This document shows, in pieces, positions 18,452 to 26,532 of a stretch of 64,000 bases of DNA. A program made the translations under genes and the position numbers. The stretch comes from JBFMFH01 sp040752275. Lineage in GTDB: Bacteria > Acidobacteriota > Vicinamibacteria > Vicinamibacterales > JAKQTR01. Within the stretch, counting starts at the first letter, position 1. Each line of letters begins with the position of its first letter. The notes beneath the pieces are model-generated. The model did no database searches and had not been told where the DNA came from. It saw only the letters and a program-made list of their open reading frames with translations. The stretch is taken from NCBI GenBank assembly GCA_040752275.1, contig JBFMFH010000112.1, positions 54,182 through 118,181 on the forward strand, given 5' to 3'.

Positions 18452-19681
18452 ATGACTTCAACGGTTCGACGGATTGTCCTCCTGTTCGCGCTGGCCGGTC
18501 TGGCGGCGTCGGTGAGCTCGCTCTACGTCCATCACCAGATGCTGCAGCAGGTGGGGTACCTGAGCTTCTGCGACGTCAGCGAAACGGTGAGCTGCACGAC
18601 CGTCTACCAGAGCCGCTACTCGGCCGTCTGGGGCGTCCCCGTGGCCCTGCTGGGCGCTCTGTGGTTCGTATCGATCCTGCTGCTGCTGGCGGGGTCGCTG
18701 TGGGGGCCGGCCGGGCTGCGCGAGAACAGCATCGGGTACGTGTTCGCGTGGTCGACGGCGGGACTCGGCGTGTCGCTCTACCTGGCGTACGCCTCATTCT
18801 TCATCATCAAGGCCGTCTGTCTGATGTGCCTGGCGACGTATGTCGCGGTCGCGGGCATCTTTCTCACCGCTGGTGCGAGGACCACCTTCAGTATGAGAAC
18901 GCTCCCTCGTCGCCTCGTACAGGACACGCGCGCCATGCTGGCGAGCCCGGCGCTGCTGACCGTGCTGATTCTCTTCATCATGACGGCCTCCGCCGCCATG
19001 GCGTTCTATCCCCGTGTCGATGCCGGGGCGCCCGTGGCCGGCGACGCGCGGGCGCAGGCGGCCGGACAGGACGGAACCGCCGGCCAGCCGGCGGGCTTCC
19101 GTGCCAGCGAGTTCCTCCGCTACTGGGAATCGCAGCCACGGGTGCAGGTCCCGGTGCCGAACGACGGCGCCGCGGTCCTGGTCGTGAAGTTCACCGATCA
19201 CCAGTGCCCCTCCTGCGCGCAGACCTACCTCGACTACAAACCGATTCTCGCCAAGTACCGCGCGCAGTTCCCGGGGGCGGTGAAGTTCGTGGCCAAGGAC
19301 TACCCGCTCGAGGACGAGTGCAACAGCTCCGTGAATCGTGCGATGCACCCGGCAGCGTGCGAGGCGGCCGTTGCGACTCGGATGGCGCGGCTGGCCGGTC
19401 GTGAGGAGCTGATGGAGGACTGGCTGTACACCAACTCCGCCACGCTCACGCCGATGTCGGTGCGCCAGGCGGCCCTCGACATCGGCAGGGTCAAGGACTT
19501 CGACGCCCAGTACCCGACCGTGCTCAACCAGGTGAAGACCGACATCGCCCTGGCGCAGATCCTGAATATCACGGTGACGCCGACGTTCTTCATCAACGGA
19601 GTCCGTCTCGACGGCGGGCTGCCGGCCCAGTACTTCGACATGGCGCTGCAGTACGAGCTGAAGAGGGCGGGCAAGCAGTAG
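18452..19681 (+). CDS. VKOR-thioredoxin (DsbA-like) fusion, disulfide-forming enzyme
   Basis: 409 residues from ATG 18452; a GTG at 18398 would add 18 residues without family character. The N-terminal half is a four- to five-helix VKOR domain with loop cysteines C40 and C48 and the quinone-side pair C123-L-M-C126. After another helix (about 165-185) and a Gly/Ala-rich linker, a periplasmic thioredoxin-fold domain carries CPSC (252-255) and a later TPTFFING with the cis-proline loop. Such fusions oxidise protein thiols and pass electrons to quinone. Both upstream pilins, the FimT and PilX proteins carry cysteine pairs, so a dedicated role in pilin folding is plausible but inferred. Confidence 0.9.
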   Translation: MTSTVRRIVLLFALAGLAASVSSLYVHHQMLQQVGYLSFCDVSETVSCTTVYQSRYSAVWGVPVALLGALWFVSILLLLAGSLWGPAGLRENSIGYVFAWSTAGLGVSLYLAYASFFIIKAVCLMCLATYVAVAGIFLTAGARTTFSMRTLPRRLVQDTRAMLASPALLTVLILFIMTASAAMAFYPRVDAGAPVAGDARAQAAGQDGTAGQPAGFRASEFLRYWESQPRVQVPVPNDGAAVLVVKFTDHQCPSCAQTYLDYKPILAKYRAQFPGAVKFVAKDYPLEDECNSSVNRAMHPAACEAAVATRMARLAGREELMEDWLYTNSATLTPMSVRQAALDIGRVKDFDAQYPTVLNQVKTDIALAQILNITVTPTFFINGVRLDGGLPAQYFDMALQYELKRAGKQ

Positions 19682-19692
19682 ACGCTGACCCG

Positions 19693-20661
19693 ATGCCAGA
19701 GGTCGACATCGAAGGCCTGACCAAAGACTACGCGATAGGGTTCTGGCGCAAACGGCCCTACCGTGCCCTCGACGGTGTGACGCTCCAGGTCGGGGCCGGC
19801 GAGGTCTTCGGGTTTCTCGGGCCCAACGGAGCCGGCAAGACCACGACGCTGAAGCTGCTGATGCAGCTCATCTACCCGACGTCCGGCCGGATGTCCATCC
19901 TCGGCCGGCCGGCCGGCGACATCGAAGTCAGGCGCCGGATTGGGTACCTGCCCGAGGCCCCGTATTTCTACGACCATCTGACTGCCGAAGAACTGCTCAT
20001 CTACGTCGCCGGCGTGTTCGGCCTGCGAGGCGAGGAACGCCGCCGCCGGGCCGCCGCCCTGCTCGACCGGGTAGGGATTGGCGGGGAACGGCGCCTGCCG
20101 CTGCGGAGGTTCTCGAAGGGCATGCTGCAGCGAGTGGGTCTCGCCCAGGCGCTCGTCAACCAGCCTGACGTCGTCTTCCTGGACGAACCGATGTCCGGTC
20201 TCGACCCGCTGGGCCGGCGCGACGTCCGGACGCTCATCCTCGAGTTGCGCGACCGCGGGTGCACGGTCTTCTTCAGTTCCCACATCCTCTCGGATGCCGA
20301 GACGCTGTGCAGCCGCGTCGGGGTCATCGTTGCCGGACGGATGGTCGCGTCCGGCCGGCTCACCGACATTCTCGCGTTCGAGGTGACCGGCTGGGAGCTG
20401 GTCATGTCCGGCATCGATGCTGATGCGCTGCGGGCGATCGGCGACACGGCTCTCCGGACGACGTGCATCGGCGAGGGGCGCTTCGCCATCGAACTGAAGC
20501 CGGAGTGCGAGCCGGAGCGCGTCATTGCCGCACTGCGAGCGCCGGGCGCGACGCTCGTCTCGCTGACGCCGATCCGAAAGACGCTCGAAGACTTCTTCGT
20601 GGAGCAGGTGAGGGCCGGGCATGCGTCTTTGGCCGCCGGCCGGGTCGTGGGAGAAGGATGA
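19693..20661 (+). CDS. pilH: ABC transporter ATP-binding protein, PilH-like
   Basis: 322 residues. Walker A GPNGAGKT (43-50), signature FSKGM in place of LSGGQ (140-144, as is common in this export subfamily), Walker B VVFLDEP (160-166) and the H-loop SSHILSD. The C-terminal 100 residues form the usual accessory domain. The following gene encodes the permease with an ATGA overlap. In Myxococcus the pilG-pilH-pilI cluster sits at this same place, between pilA and pilD, and is needed for pilus assembly. That order is the basis for the name; the substrate is unknown. Confidence 0.82.
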   Translation: MPEVDIEGLTKDYAIGFWRKRPYRALDGVTLQVGAGEVFGFLGPNGAGKTTTLKLLMQLIYPTSGRMSILGRPAGDIEVRRRIGYLPEAPYFYDHLTAEELLIYVAGVFGLRGEERRRRAAALLDRVGIGGERRLPLRRFSKGMLQRVGLAQALVNQPDVVFLDEPMSGLDPLGRRDVRTLILELRDRGCTVFFSSHILSDAETLCSRVGVIVAGRMVASGRLTDILAFEVTGWELVMSGIDADALRAIGDTALRTTCIGEGRFAIELKPECEPERVIAALRAPGATLVSLTPIRKTLEDFFVEQVRAGHASLAAGRVVGEG

Positions 20662-21470
20662 TGGCCCGGATCGTCGGCCTCGTCGCGTACCACGTGTTCA
20701 AGGAATCGGTCCGCGACAAGGTGCTCTACAATCTGGTGGCGTTCGCCATCCTCCTCATCGCGGCTTCGTATCTGATCGGTCAGCTCACAGCCGGCCAGGA
20801 CATCAAGATCATCAAGGACCTGGGCCTCTCCGCCAGTGCGGTCTTCGGTCTCTTCATCGCCATCTTCATCGGCGTCGGCCTGGTGTGGAAGGAGGTCGAC
20901 CGGCGGAGCGTCTATAACCTCCTCTCGAAGCCGATCCGCCGCCACTGGTTCGTGGCCGGCAAGTTCATCGGCCTGGTGCTGACACTGGCGGTGAATCTGG
21001 CCGCGATGGCCGGCGCACTGTACGGCGTGCTGGCCGTCATGGCGTGGTCCCAGCCCGCGCTCGCCAAGGCGAGCATCGAGGCGCCCGTGCTCGATCCCCG
21101 GCTGCTCGCGGCCTTCCTGCTGATCTTTGTGCAGTTGGTGCTGGTCACGGCCATCGCCCTCTTCTTCTCGACCTTCTCGAGCCCGATGCTCTCCGCGGCG
21201 TTCGCCTTCGGCCTCTACATCGTGGGCCACTTCACCGCGGACCTTGCCCATTTCGAGTCCGTGGTGGATTCGAAGGTCGCCGCCTGGGTGGCCAAGGCCC
21301 TCTCCTACCTGCTGCCGAACTTCTCCTCCTTCGACGTCAAGGCGGCCGTCGTCCACGGTCAAGACGTGGCGGTGGGGTATGTCGCGCTCACGGCGGGGTA
21401 CGGCCTGCTGTACTCGGCAGCACTGTTGGGGCTCGCCATGCTCGTCTTCGGCCGGCGGGACTTCAAGTGA
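20658..21470 (+). CDS. pilI: ABC transporter permease, PilI-like
   Basis: 270 residues from ATG 20658, which overlaps the stop of the ATPase gene and follows GGAGAAGG. It is an ABC-2 type permease with about six helices (28-48, 60-85, 105-130, 150-170, 185-205, 240-262). A conserved amphipathic N-terminus (FKESVRDKVLYNL) and a KPIRRHWFVAGK loop are typical. It pairs with the upstream ATPase. Synteny with the Myxococcus pil cluster supports the PilI assignment. Confidence 0.8.
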   Translation: MMARIVGLVAYHVFKESVRDKVLYNLVAFAILLIAASYLIGQLTAGQDIKIIKDLGLSASAVFGLFIAIFIGVGLVWKEVDRRSVYNLLSKPIRRHWFVAGKFIGLVLTLAVNLAAMAGALYGVLAVMAWSQPALAKASIEAPVLDPRLLAAFLLIFVQLVLVTAIALFFSTFSSPMLSAAFAFGLYIVGHFTADLAHFESVVDSKVAAWVAKALSYLLPNFSSFDVKAAVVHGQDVAVGYVALTAGYGLLYSAALLGLAMLVFGRRDFK

Positions 21471-22411
21471 TGAGCGCCGGGGCTGCAGACGGCCGTCCCG
21501 GGGTTCGTACGATCGTGGCAACCGCCGGGGTCTCGGCGCTGCTGTTCGTCCTGGCCGTCGGCCTGCAGGCCGCCCGGGATGCACGCTACACCGTCGCCAC
21601 GCCAGCGCCGGCCGTCCTTTATCTGCGGTCGGGGAGCTGGGCGTCCCGCCTGGCGCTCTCGTACGACGCCCTGCTGGCTGACGTCTACTGGATTCGGGCC
21701 CTGCAACATTTCGGCGAGACGCGCTTGTCGAAGGCCCCAGACAAGCAGTACGGGCTCCTGTATCCCTTGCTCGACCTGACCACGAGTCTCGACCCCGGGT
21801 TCACACTCGCGTACCGGTTCGGCGCGATCTTCCTGGCCGAGCCCTTCCCGGATGGACCCGGGCGCCCCGACCAGGCGGTGGCCCTGCTCGAACGCGGCCT
21901 TCGGGCCGAGCCCGACAGGTGGCAATACGCGATGGACGCGGGGTTCGTCTACTACTGGTGGGTCCAGGATTTCGACAAGGCCTCGGCATGGTTCGAGCGG
22001 GCGGGACGCATGGCGGGTGCGCCGTGGTGGCTTCGCACGCTCGCCGCGACGATCCTGGCCCAGGGCGGCGACCGTGCCTCGTCGCGGCGGCTCTGGCGCG
22101 AATTGTACGAGACGGCCGATCACGAGTGGCTGAAGAACAACGCCGAACTGCGCCTGGTCCAGATGGACGCCCTGGACCAGATCGATGCGCTCGCAGCCGT
22201 CCTCGTCCGCTACAGCAACGCGACAGGACGCCCGCCAGGCTCGTGGCGTGAGGTGATCGTCGCCGGATTGCTGCCTGGTGTGCCGGTCGACCCGACGGGG
22301 GTTCCTTATGTGCTGGATGCCTCTCGGCCGGGCGGCGTCACGGTGAGCCGCGAGTCGCGGCTGTTCCCCCTCCCGGCGACACTCTTGAAGAAAGGGAGCC
22401 CACCGTCGTGA
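21470..22411 (+). CDS. Membrane-anchored TPR protein in the pilH-pilI unit (PilG candidate)
   Basis: 313 residues from the ATG at 21470, overlapping the permease stop by one base. One N-terminal helix (about 15-35) is followed by a predicted periplasmic helical-repeat domain; segments such as DQAVALLERGLRAEPDRW and KASAWFERAGRMAGAP are TPR-like. The C-terminal part (PPGSWREVIVAGLLPGVPVDPTG...) looks like the end motif of acidobacterial TPR proteins in which a processing or binding loop recurs. Its position suggests the accessory role that PilG has in Myxococcus. Sequence identity with PilG cannot be judged here. Confidence 0.7.
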   Translation: MSAGAADGRPGVRTIVATAGVSALLFVLAVGLQAARDARYTVATPAPAVLYLRSGSWASRLALSYDALLADVYWIRALQHFGETRLSKAPDKQYGLLYPLLDLTTSLDPGFTLAYRFGAIFLAEPFPDGPGRPDQAVALLERGLRAEPDRWQYAMDAGFVYYWWVQDFDKASAWFERAGRMAGAPWWLRTLAATILAQGGDRASSRRLWRELYETADHEWLKNNAELRLVQMDALDQIDALAAVLVRYSNATGRPPGSWREVIVAGLLPGVPVDPTGVPYVLDASRPGGVTVSRESRLFPLPATLLKKGSPPS

Positions 22412-23181
22412 CGATGGAGACCTACTCAATGGCGATCGTTGGTCTGCTCGGCCTCGCCGTGGGCAGCTTCCTCAACGTCTGCATCTACCGCCTGCCTCTC
22501 GGCGCCTCGCTGCTGCGGCCGCCCTCGCACTGCCCGTCGTGCGACCGGGAACTGCGGTGGTTCGAGAACATCCCCGTCGCCGGCTGGATCGCCCTGCGCG
22601 GCCGCTGCCGCACGTGCGGGACGCGCATCTCGGTCGAGTATCCGGTGGTGGAGGCGCTGACCGCCGCCATCTTCCTGTGGGCCTGGTGGCAGTTCGGCTT
22701 CGGCTGGCTGTTCGGGTCGCGGGTGCTGTTCGGGTGTTCGCTCGTGGTCCTGTTCTTCATCGACCTCCACCACCGAATCCTCCCCAACGTCATCACCCTG
22801 CCGGGCATCGTGATCGGATTCCTGTTCAGCTTCGTGAATCCGCCCGGGTGGGTCTCGTCGCTGATCGGCATGGTCATCGGCGGCCTGATTCCGCTCGCCG
22901 TCGCCGAGGTGTACCTGCGCATCCGTGGCGACGAAGGGCTGGGGATGGGCGACGTCAAGATGCTGGCCATGATCGGCGCGTTCCTGGGCTGGCAGTTGAC
23001 GCTGCTGACGCTCGTGCTGTCGTCGTTTCTCGGGTCGTTCGTGGGTCTGGGCCTTATCGCCGTCAGACGGGGAGGCATGAAGTCCGCGCTTCCGTTCGGT
23101 ACGTTTCTGGCGATCGCCGCTCTCGCGGCTTCCAGCGTGGGCGATCAGATCGTGAGCTGGTACCTGGGATTCTATCGATGA
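22408..23181 (+). CDS. pilD: PilD, prepilin peptidase and N-methyltransferase
   Basis: 257 residues from a GTG at 22408 that overlaps the previous stop by 4 bases; an ATG two codons later is the alternative. Two CxxC pairs (C42/C45, C67/C70) form the zinc site of the methyltransferase half. The catalytic aspartates are D119 (FFIDLHH) and D182 in GMGDVKM. About seven helices. It cleaves and methylates all prepilins encoded in this locus. Confidence 0.95.
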   Translation: MTMETYSMAIVGLLGLAVGSFLNVCIYRLPLGASLLRPPSHCPSCDRELRWFENIPVAGWIALRGRCRTCGTRISVEYPVVEALTAAIFLWAWWQFGFGWLFGSRVLFGCSLVVLFFIDLHHRILPNVITLPGIVIGFLFSFVNPPGWVSSLIGMVIGGLIPLAVAEVYLRIRGDEGLGMGDVKMLAMIGAFLGWQLTLLTLVLSSFLGSFVGLGLIAVRRGGMKSALPFGTFLAIAALAASSVGDQIVSWYLGFYR

Positions 23182-23187
23182 TGTGAC

Positions 23188-23961
23188 ATGACTTCCTCCG
23201 CCGCGTACACCCTCCTCGGCCTGACCGCCATCGTGGCCGCACTGGTGGGGATCCTCGTCTTCGCCGTGCTCAAGTTCTTCGCCGCGGCACGCGAGGCCAG
23301 AAGCCACGGCGTCTCGGCCGCCGACCGCAGCTCCGACGTGGCCGGCGCGCTCGCCAGTGCCGTCGCGCACGCCCACGCCGGCCAGGACCTGACCGCCCAG
23401 GCGCGCGCGGCGGCTGCGTTCCGCCTGCGCGTGGGCGAGCGGGCGCGGGCATTGCGCGCAGGTCTCGATGCCGCTGGGCTCTCCCCTGATGCTCGCAGCG
23501 TCTTGAGCGACCTGGCCGCCTCCCTGGAGGACCTCGTCCGTTGCCACGAACCGCCGGCGGGCCCCGTAGATCTCAAGATTGTGATCGACGGTGCAGTTTC
23601 CGGGTACCGCATCACGACACGCGCGCGCGGCGGCGACGTGGCGGTGCAGGGCCAGTTCGCCACCGTGAACGGTCAGGCCGACGCCATCGACTTCGTGCTG
23701 GGCGCCCTGCTGTCGGCCGCCCTTGATGCCTGCCAGCGAGCCGGGCTGGCGCCCGTCGTCGCCATCCGGGGCGAGCGAGACGACGCCTTCCGGCGCGTGC
23801 GACTGTGGGTTGAAGACAACGGGCCTCGTGACATGCCCCTGCCCGACCTCGACACGATCACCTCTGTGGCCCGGCGGCTCGGCGGGCAGGTGGCGGTCGA
23901 TGACAGTCCGATGGGCGGTCGACGAATCTGCCTGGACCTGCCAATTGCCCTGCGTGCGTGA
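23188..23961 (+). CDS. Membrane-anchored degenerate GHKL (histidine-kinase-like ATPase) protein
   Basis: 257 residues. One N-terminal helix (about 8-30) and a long helical region precede a C-terminal half that follows the HATPase fold. An N-box-like helix (FVLGALLSAALDACQRAG) lacks the usual Asn. The next element reads VEDNGP where active kinases have DNGxG, and the final strand GGRRICLDLPI is typical of the fold end. No HisKA domain or phospho-acceptor His is visible. It sits 6 bp after pilD. It may be a non-catalytic partner of PilS or a regulator of the minor-pilin module that follows; both are guesses. Confidence 0.55.
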   Translation: MTSSAAYTLLGLTAIVAALVGILVFAVLKFFAAAREARSHGVSAADRSSDVAGALASAVAHAHAGQDLTAQARAAAAFRLRVGERARALRAGLDAAGLSPDARSVLSDLAASLEDLVRCHEPPAGPVDLKIVIDGAVSGYRITTRARGGDVAVQGQFATVNGQADAIDFVLGALLSAALDACQRAGLAPVVAIRGERDDAFRRVRLWVEDNGPRDMPLPDLDTITSVARRLGGQVAVDDSPMGGRRICLDLPIALRA

Positions 23962-24013
23962 GTGCCCGCCCGCTGGGCGCGTTATCGCACACAGCGCCGT
24001 CTTTTGTGGCAGG

Positions 24014-24032
24014 GTGTCACGCAATCCGACAC
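24014..24032. promoter_or_regulatory. GTGTC-N9-GACAC inverted repeat, candidate PilR site
   Basis: GTGTC at 24014-24018 and its exact inverse GACAC at 24028-24032. It lies 113 bp upstream of the -24 GG of the module A promoter, close to the spacing at pilA. It shares the TGTC core with the pilA boxes. Confidence 0.45.
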
Positions 24033-24129
24033 AGGCTGTTGGCGTGCGGCAGCGCGGCGTGCCCCCTCTCACTCCCTAACTCCTTCAGGAATCAGGGCCT
24101 TCTGGCCAGACGCCCGAGCGCGGCCAACC

Positions 24130-24145
24130 TGGCAGGCACCTTGCT
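24130..24145 (+). promoter_or_regulatory. Sigma-54 (-24/-12) promoter of minor-pilin module A
   Basis: TGGCAGGCACCTTGCT matches TGGCACG-N4-TTGCT with one change and GG-to-GC spacing of 12. The predicted start is near 24156, about 63 bases before fimT. It would drive fimT through the zinc-ribbon/TPR gene, all overlapping or closely spaced. Confidence 0.72.
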
Positions 24146-24218
24146 GGGTATGGTGCGGGCAAGGTCCGGGCACGTATGCATGTGCGTCCCGTGGGACCGA
24201 ACGCCCCGCGAGGAACTT

Positions 24219-24794
24219 GTGGGCCAGACACTCCGGCGCAATGCGGGCTTCACGCTGATGGACCTGACGATCACCGTTGCGGTATTCGCAACGGCGAGCG
24301 CCGTGGCCATTCCGATGGTGGGCCAGGCGATCGACAACATGCGCGTGCGTATGGCGGCACGCGACGTCGAACGGGAGCTCCAGGCGGCGCGGTTGAAGGC
24401 CGTCTCGTCGAATCGCCCGATGCGGGTGCGGTTCAACTGCCCGTCGGCGGGCCAGTACCGGACCGTTGAACTCATCGGCACGCCGTCGGTACCGGACACC
24501 CTGGACAACGACGTGCTGCGGTGCGGCGAGAACGCATTTCCGTATCCGGCCCGGGATGACGATCCGCTGACGAGGCCGAACCTCGATGGTCCCCTGCGGC
24601 GGTTGCCGGTGGGTGTCTCGTTCAGCAGTGTCCAGACCATCGAGTTCTGGCCGAACGGCACGGCGCGCATCAGCTCCGGCGGCACGACGCCGTGGCCGAA
24701 GATCCAGGTGCAGGGACTCGCGTTGTCGGTGGTGAAAGGGTCGACGACCCGCTCAATGATGGTGACAGGCCTTGGCAGAATCAAGCTCCAGTAG
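24219..24794 (+). CDS. fimT: Minor pilin FimT/FimU (GspH-like), module A
   Basis: 191 residues from GTG 24219, chosen for AGGA just upstream and because it gives a 10-residue leader ending NAG before FTLMDLTITV. The +5 residue is Asp, a conservative change from the usual Glu. GspH/FimT traits: after the stem comes RDVERELQAARLKAVSSNRPMRV, then a beta-rich domain with a Cys pair and IEFWPNGTARIS. It should be a tip or priming subunit. The next gene overlaps by 23 bp. Confidence 0.85.
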   Translation: MGQTLRRNAGFTLMDLTITVAVFATASAVAIPMVGQAIDNMRVRMAARDVERELQAARLKAVSSNRPMRVRFNCPSAGQYRTVELIGTPSVPDTLDNDVLRCGENAFPYPARDDDPLTRPNLDGPLRRLPVGVSFSSVQTIEFWPNGTARISSGGTTPWPKIQVQGLALSVVKGSTTRSMMVTGLGRIKLQ

Positions 24795-25344
24795 ATCGTG
24801 TTCGGGCTTCTCGCTCGTCGAGGTCCTGATTGCCACGGGGCTCCTGGCGACGTCGCTCGTCGCGGTGGCGCAGTTGTTCGCGGTGGCCACCAAGGCGAAC
24901 AGTTCCGCACGGACCTCGACGTTCGCCACGGTGCTGGCGCAGCAGAAGATGGAGCAGCTGCGCGAGCTGACCTGGGGATTCGACCAGCAGAACAACGCGG
25001 TGAGCGACCTGCAGACCGATCTCGCCGTGACACCACCCTCGCCGGCGGGAGGTCTCGGCCTCTCGCCGTCGCCAGCCCGCTCCCTGCTCGATCCGGCCGC
25101 GGGCTATGTCGACTATCTCGACGCCGCCGGGACCTGGATCGGCACGGGCACGCGGCCCGTTGCCGGCACGACCTACATTCGCCGGTGGTCGATCACGCCA
25201 TTGCCGGCGGATCCGGCCAACACCCTCGTGCTGCAGGTGTTGGTCACACGCATCCGCGACAGGGGGACCGCCAACAATGGTGCCGGGACGCGTCTGCCGA
25301 ACGAGGCCCGCATCATGAGCATCAAGACGAGGAAGTTCCAATGA
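24772..25344 (+). CDS. pilV: Minor pilin PilV, module A
   Basis: 190 residues. The only usable start is a TTG at 24772 inside the end of fimT, giving the leader MAESSSSRSCSG before FSLVEVLIATGLLATSLVAV. Glu is at +5. After the stem comes the PilV-type TVLAQQKMEQLRELTWGFD. The body ends IMSIKTRKFQ. The rare start codon and 23-bp overlap suggest translational coupling to fimT. Its stop overlaps the pilW start (ATGA). Confidence 0.82.
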   Translation: MAESSSSRSCSGFSLVEVLIATGLLATSLVAVAQLFAVATKANSSARTSTFATVLAQQKMEQLRELTWGFDQQNNAVSDLQTDLAVTPPSPAGGLGLSPSPARSLLDPAAGYVDYLDAAGTWIGTGTRPVAGTTYIRRWSITPLPADPANTLVLQVLVTRIRDRGTANNGAGTRLPNEARIMSIKTRKFQ

Positions 25345-26528
25345 GGCGCGAACGCGGCTTCACGCTCGTCGAGATGCTGGTGGCCGTCACGATCATGATG
25401 ATCGTCGTTGGCGGCGTGTTCGCGGTGTTCAACCCGTCGCAAGGAGCCTTCCAGGCCCAGCCCGAGGTCGCCGACATGCAGCAGCGGATTCGCGTGGCGG
25501 TGACCGAGATGAGCGATCAACTGCTCATGGCCGGGGCGGGAACCTACAGGACCGACGCCAGCGGACCGTTGACGAACGTGCTCGCCCCGATCGCACCCTA
25601 CCGGATCGGCAGCACCTCCTCGGACGATCGCAGCGGCACGTTCTTCAGGACCGATACGATCTCGGTGATGTACGTCCCCGTTCAGGCGGCCGAAGCCGCG
25701 CTGGCCATTCCCGTCGCGGGCGTCACTGGCGATCTGACGATCGCCACGAGCACGGGCTGTCCCCCGGGAGTGTCGGCGTGTGGCTTCAGGGTCGGGAATC
25801 GCGCGTTGGTCTTCGACGGCAGCGGTGGGTTCGACACCTTCACCGTGACGGGCGTCCAGAACGGGGCCATGGCTGCGACGAGCAACCTGCAGCACGGCCT
25901 CGACACGCTGTCGAGGGTGTACCCGGCCGGCGCGCGGGTCGCCGAGGTGGCCATGCACACCTTCTACCTCAAGAACGATCCCGCGACTGACACGTTCCAG
26001 TTGATGCACTACGACGGCGACCGCGTGGACGAGGCGCTCGTGGACAACGTCGTCGGTCTCCGGTTCGACTACTTCGGCGATCCCGCTCCGCCGGCCATCC
26101 TGCGGGATCCGTCCGAGGCGGTCGGACCATGGACCAGCTACGGTCCGAAGCCGCCCATGACCGGGACCGACTCTTCGAACGACAGTTGGCCCGCGGGAGA
26201 GAACTGCGCGTTCACGATTGCCGGGGGGCGGCAGGTCTCGCGCCTGGCGACGCTGGGCGCAGGCTCACTCGTGCCCTTGACACAGGCCCAGCTGACTGAC
26301 GGCCCGTGGTGTCCGGATGCGACGTCCAGGAACCGGTTCGACGCCGATCTGCTGCGAGTGCGGAAGATCCGCGTGACGCTGCGCGTGCAGACGGGCGAGA
26401 AGGCGCTCCGGCCTCCGACGGGAACGCTCGTCAACCGGCCGGGCGCCGGGCGCGACGGGAGCCGCCTCGTTCCGGATCAGCAGATCAAGTTCGATGTGAC
26501 GCCGCGCAACGTGAATCTGAACAGGTGA
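25341..26528 (+). CDS. pilW: Minor pilin PilW, module A
   Basis: 395 residues. The ATG at 25341 overlaps the pilV stop; the long open frame upstream is out of register with pilV and spurious. Leader MRRERG precedes FTLVEMLVAVTIMMIVVGGV. Shared with the two other PilW proteins: LDNVVG-type strand (VDNVVGLRFDYFGDP), GPWTSYGPKPP, GENCAF and a GPWCPD motif. The large C-terminal domain is predicted to sit at the pilus tip with PilX and PilY1. Confidence 0.85.
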   Translation: MRRERGFTLVEMLVAVTIMMIVVGGVFAVFNPSQGAFQAQPEVADMQQRIRVAVTEMSDQLLMAGAGTYRTDASGPLTNVLAPIAPYRIGSTSSDDRSGTFFRTDTISVMYVPVQAAEAALAIPVAGVTGDLTIATSTGCPPGVSACGFRVGNRALVFDGSGGFDTFTVTGVQNGAMAATSNLQHGLDTLSRVYPAGARVAEVAMHTFYLKNDPATDTFQLMHYDGDRVDEALVDNVVGLRFDYFGDPAPPAILRDPSEAVGPWTSYGPKPPMTGTDSSNDSWPAGENCAFTIAGGRQVSRLATLGAGSLVPLTQAQLTDGPWCPDATSRNRFDADLLRVRKIRVTLRVQTGEKALRPPTGTLVNRPGAGRDGSRLVPDQQIKFDVTPRNVNLNR

Positions 26529-26532
26529 CGCG

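Larger units (their letters stand above)
23962..24218. other. Regulatory intergenic region before minor-pilin module A
   Basis: 257 bp with no gene. It contains the inverted GTGTC/GACAC pair and the sigma-54-like promoter described separately. Confidence 0.6.
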
